Notes under the pieces: model-generated
What the model was told of the DNA's origin: nothing
The model's database searches: none
The model's input: the letters and a program-made list of their open reading frames with translations, nothing else
Program-made: the position numbers and the translations under genes
In this document: positions 42,737 to 44,981 of the stretch, piece after piece
How the letters are laid out: each line of letters starts with the position of its first letter
Numbering within the stretch: the first letter of the stretch is position 1
Assembly: GCA_020346185.1 (NCBI GenBank)
Contig: CP070775.1
Location: 2,210,626-2,255,606 of the forward strand
Direction: 5' to 3'
DNA length: 44,981 nucleotides
Source: Betaproteobacteria bacterium
Lineage (GTDB): Bacteria; Pseudomonadota; Gammaproteobacteria; Burkholderiales; Eutrophovitaceae

Positions 42737-43773
42737 TGCGAGTGCACCGTCACCGTCACAAGTTTGCCTTCGCTCTTTACCTCAAAGCCCACTGGCAGAA
42801 ATTGCTCAATCAGCCACATCGCGGTTCGCGCATGGCTAGAAAGCCGGTGCGTCCTGAAAAGCGAATCGCCTCCCGCAAGTGCCAGATACACGAGTAACTG
42901 ATCCGATGCGTGCAGGTCGAGCGTGACCCCAGCGGTCAAATCGGTAGCCAGACTGCGGCCGACCGCATCGCCAAGCGTCTCGGCCCGAATACCCCGTTCA
43001 GCGACTCGCCCTGCGCCCAGTACCGTGTGCTTGGTGCGGGCCCAGGCCACTACTGCACCGCCGGGACCGACAGCCGCTTCGGGACCGAACGACAGCATCT
43101 CAACCGCCACCGGCCGCTTGGCGACCGGTTCCAGCCTCGCTGTCACTGCATCACGCATGCGCTCAGCGATATGCAGCGGCAAATTCGACACGTGCACCCT
43201 CGTGTGGAGTGACTGCAGCGGTCGGCTGTCTGCCAGTTGCAGCGGCTGAAGCGGTGCAGGCGTGACGGAAACCGCGACTTCACCACCACCACGTGGGTAA
43301 TATCCGCGCCGCGAGACCTCGAGGCTGACCGACGCTCCCATGCGCCCGATCAGCGGTAACATGACTTCACGCAGGTAATCGACCGGCGGCGACCAACGCA
43401 CGTCGGTACCGCCGGTTACCACAACATGCGCGCGTTCGCGTCCTGCAATCAGCGCCGGCAACACCGCTTGCAGCACCAGTGTGATACTGCCGGCGGTGCC
43501 GACATCAAAACGAAACTCGCCGCCCCGCAACGCCCCCGGAGCGAACCCGATTTGCTGCGAGCGCAACTCCAGCCCGGAAACACCGGCATCACACAACGTT
43601 GCAACAGCGCGCACCGCGGTGAGATGCTGCGCCGCTAATCCCGGTTTGTCACGCCGTGCGCGAATGTTCTCAACGCGAATTCTTGTGCCCGTCAGTGCTG
43701 CCAGCGCGACGGCCGTGCGCACTAATTGTCCACCACCTTCGCCATAAGCGCCGTCGATTTGCAGCGGTGTCAT
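42733..43773 (-). CDS. rtcA: RNA 3'-terminal phosphate cyclase RtcA
   Basis: A 346-residue enzyme that turns an RNA 3'-phosphate into a 2',3'-cyclic phosphate through a covalent histidine-AMP intermediate. IDGAYGEGGGQLVRTAVALA opens the first domain, GTAGSITLVLQAVLPAL follows, then RRGYYPRGGGEVAVSVTP. The nucleophile His314 is in RLSSHARTAMWLIEQFLP. All typical points are intact. The usual partner RtcB ligase and the RtcR regulator are absent. The gene begins 45 bases after the Prim-Pol gene and overlaps DUF504. Confidence 0.93.
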   Translation of the reverse strand: MTPLQIDGAYGEGGGQLVRTAVALAALTGTRIRVENIRARRDKPGLAAQHLTAVRAVATLCDAGVSGLELRSQQIGFAPGALRGGEFRFDVGTAGSITLVLQAVLPALIAGRERAHVVVTGGTDVRWSPPVDYLREVMLPLIGRMGASVSLEVSRRGYYPRGGGEVAVSVTPAPLQPLQLADSRPLQSLHTRVHVSNLPLHIAERMRDAVTARLEPVAKRPVAVEMLSFGPEAAVGPGGAVVAWARTKHTVLGAGRVAERGIRAETLGDAVGRSLATDLTAGVTLDLHASDQLLVYLALAGGDSLFRTHRLSSHARTAMWLIEQFLPVGFEVKSEGKLVTVTVHSQ

Positions 43774-43818
43774 CAGAGCATGCGCAAAGCTTTGCGCAAT
43801 CCAAGATCGAACGGAAAA

Positions 43819-44649
43819 TCAGGCAGTCTCAGCATTCTCGCGCAATGCCTCGCGTTCGTGAAGCCGGAAAATGCTCTCCACCACTCGCGCGACTTCGTGG
43901 TCGGACAGCGGTGGGCGGCACCGCACCCGATTCCAGGCCAGTAACATTTCGAGCACAACCTGGGCATCGACACCACGATGAAACAAATGGCCCGCAAGAG
44001 AGGCGATAGTCGAGTTGCGCTGGCCTTCGGCAACACCTTCACTCACCAGGCTGCGCCAGTGTGTCGATGAATGACCGCCACGCGCTTTGTCACCACGCAC
44101 CAGTTGGAGCAACCAGGCCGGCATCGGTGCCAGCGCTGACTCACCGGGCGCGTGCCCGCGCTTCCATCTGTAACGCCTGCCGTTGCGATGCACCGAGGGA
44201 GGCGCGACGACGCAACCACCATCGCCGCGCAAATCGATGCCCGGCGTCAGTCCGACAAGATTGCGCACCACGCCGGCGGGGTGCGAAAAGTAGAAATGGC
44301 GGCCACCGCTGCCGGTTACCGCCTCGACCGTTGCCGGCAAGGGTTTGTGCTCACGCTCCAAGCGCTTCAGGCTTTCCTTGCCGCCATGCACGATGTCGAT
44401 GTCAAGAACGACCAGATCCGATACGGCACCGGTGACGATGGCAACATTGGGCTTCTTGCGCGTCTCAAACCACTGGCGGACTTCGTCCCCATCAGCAAGA
44501 CGTTGCTGGAATTCCAGCCACCGAACCAGCGGCCTTTTGCCACGCCCTTCAATCGGAATCACCGACCAGCCGCGTGCGAGATATGCCAGCGCTGTTGCCA
44601 GGCAGTCGTTTCCCCGCAATTCCACGGCCGGGGAACGTTTCACCGCCAT
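43819..44649 (-). CDS. Archaeo-eukaryotic primase/polymerase (Prim-Pol) with PriCT-like C-terminus
   Basis: A 276-residue AEP-superfamily protein. The metal-binding motif is VVLDIDIVHGG with Asp83 and Asp85; the second motif is GSGGRHFYFSHP with His118 (sGGxHxyf); the third is DLRGDGGCVVAPPSVH (139-154). They define the bifunctional primase/polymerase fold that makes and extends primers. The final 70 residues (VAEGQRNSTIASLAGHLFHR, and WNRVRCRPPLSDHEVARVVE) match the PriCT helical domain. Such enzymes usually occur in plasmids, phages and integrated elements next to a helicase; no helicase is seen here. The start at 44649 overlaps the stop of the 77-aa gene by one base (TAATG). Confidence 0.88.
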   Translation of the reverse strand: MAVKRSPAVELRGNDCLATALAYLARGWSVIPIEGRGKRPLVRWLEFQQRLADGDEVRQWFETRKKPNVAIVTGAVSDLVVLDIDIVHGGKESLKRLEREHKPLPATVEAVTGSGGRHFYFSHPAGVVRNLVGLTPGIDLRGDGGCVVAPPSVHRNGRRYRWKRGHAPGESALAPMPAWLLQLVRGDKARGGHSSTHWRSLVSEGVAEGQRNSTIASLAGHLFHRGVDAQVVLEMLLAWNRVRCRPPLSDHEVARVVESIFRLHEREALRENAETA

Positions 44650-44882
44650 TAGCCGGCCCGCTTCGAATGCGTAAAGGCTGCAAGGTCCCACTCACCGCTT
44701 GATTCATCATGTCGAAGGACATACAGCGAACCGTCGTCCGTCCGGCACCTGAAGTAGCGCTCGGTCGGCCCTATCCAACGGTCGACGATATCGGTTACCT
44801 CAAGCCTGCGTTCACCAAGCCAGAACGAGCGCGGTTCCTGTTCGCCCCGATAACCCGCGTAACACTCAACTTTGATGCTCAT
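44649..44882 (-). CDS. 77-aa beta-rich conserved protein heading the Prim-Pol operon
   Basis: A small basic-aromatic protein, MSIKVECYAGYRGEQEPRSF followed by WLGERRLEVTDIVDRWIGPT, then RYFRCRTDDGSLYVLRHDES and a WDLAAF end. The strand-turn-strand pattern suggests a small beta-sheet. I recall similar short proteins in many proteobacteria (starting with VECYAGYRGEE, then RFxLGxR), none with a known role. It is the first gene of the leftward run and overlaps the Prim-Pol gene by one base, so it is translated with it. A 16-bp tandem repeat begins 39 bases upstream. Confidence 0.76.
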   Translation of the reverse strand: MSIKVECYAGYRGEQEPRSFWLGERRLEVTDIVDRWIGPTERYFRCRTDDGSLYVLRHDESSGEWDLAAFTHSKRAG

Positions 44883-44920
44883 GGCTTGATCATGTTAGTC
44901 CTGACCGACTTTCAACGCCA

Positions 44921-44981
44921 TTACCTATCAACACGATTACCTATCAACACGATTACCTATCAACACGATTACCTATCAACA
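44921..44981. repeat. 16-bp tandem repeat running off the window
   Basis: The unit TTACCTATCAACACGA is repeated exactly from 44921: copies at 44921-44936, 44937-44952, 44953-44968 and 13 bases of a fourth to the end. No spacers, so it is not a CRISPR array. It is just upstream of the 77-aa/Prim-Pol/RtcA/DUF504 run. The total copy number is unknown because the window ends inside it. Confidence 0.95.

Noticed and set aside
44921-44981. CRISPR array at the right edge
   Set aside because: Units are directly joined with no spacers and only 16 bp; no cas gene nearby.

Overview
The window reads as bacterial chromosome from a Gram-negative, most likely a gammaproteobacterium-like lineage. Supporting signs are an RlmJ-type 23S rRNA methyltransferase, an Omp85-type outer-membrane protein, several signal-peptide and lipobox proteins, IF-1 with a basic tail, and moderately high GC by eye. 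No rRNA, tRNA, CRISPR array, complete insertion sequence or prophage block was found. Species cannot be named from the sequence alone.

Layout. 1-3.7 kb: partial DUF502 membrane protein, a Rap1a/Tai-like secreted protein, a 28-codon membrane ORF, and a KDG kinase/KDPG aldolase pair with a cysteine-bearing secreted protein upstream. 3.7-13.6 kb: a leftward block with a class II (B12-dependent) ribonucleotide reductase, a giant 1887-aa UvrA made of two complete UvrA units in one polypeptide, and an APC-family permease. 13.7-19 kb: a decay zone holding a broken GST, a CPA1-type antiporter cut by two in-frame amber codons and a collapsed hydroxypyruvate isomerase, mixed with intact TerB, membrane and GNAT genes. 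19-23.6 kb: ChaN-PDZ protein, M1-like metallopeptidase, lipoprotein and a small secreted protein. 23.6-25 kb: gene-poor, with a broken FAH-family hydratase. 25-33.2 kb: ABM monooxygenase, cystathionine beta-synthase, DehI-family dehalogenase, RecE-like nuclease, RlmJ with an altered catalytic motif, a small HExxH protein, MazG-like pyrophosphohydrolase, Omp85 protein and a SLOG-type protein with a basic tail. 33.2-40.6 kb: hypothetical proteins, a Tat-exported aldo/keto reductase with ferredoxin-type cysteines, a CoA-transferase, a broken GGDEF gene, infA, a 56-aa protein preceded by a promoter-hairpin-terminator unit, a methyltransferase and a SpoIIAA-like protein.

40.6-45 kb: a compact leftward run. 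A 77-aa conserved protein, an archaeo-eukaryotic primase/polymerase (Prim-Pol), RNA 3'-phosphate cyclase RtcA and a DUF504 protein overlap or nearly touch, followed by an acyl-CoA synthetase and a small membrane protein. A 16-bp tandem repeat lies just upstream and runs off the window. The Prim-Pol/RtcA/DUF504 cluster is the best candidate here for an undescribed system, plausibly nucleic-acid end repair or priming.

The second theme is gene decay: five recognisable pseudogenes, plus an RlmJ whose DPPF-type motif has become DSSF, suggest a genome losing function in several catabolic, transport and signalling genes. Housekeeping genes (infA, nrdJ, uvrA) look intact.
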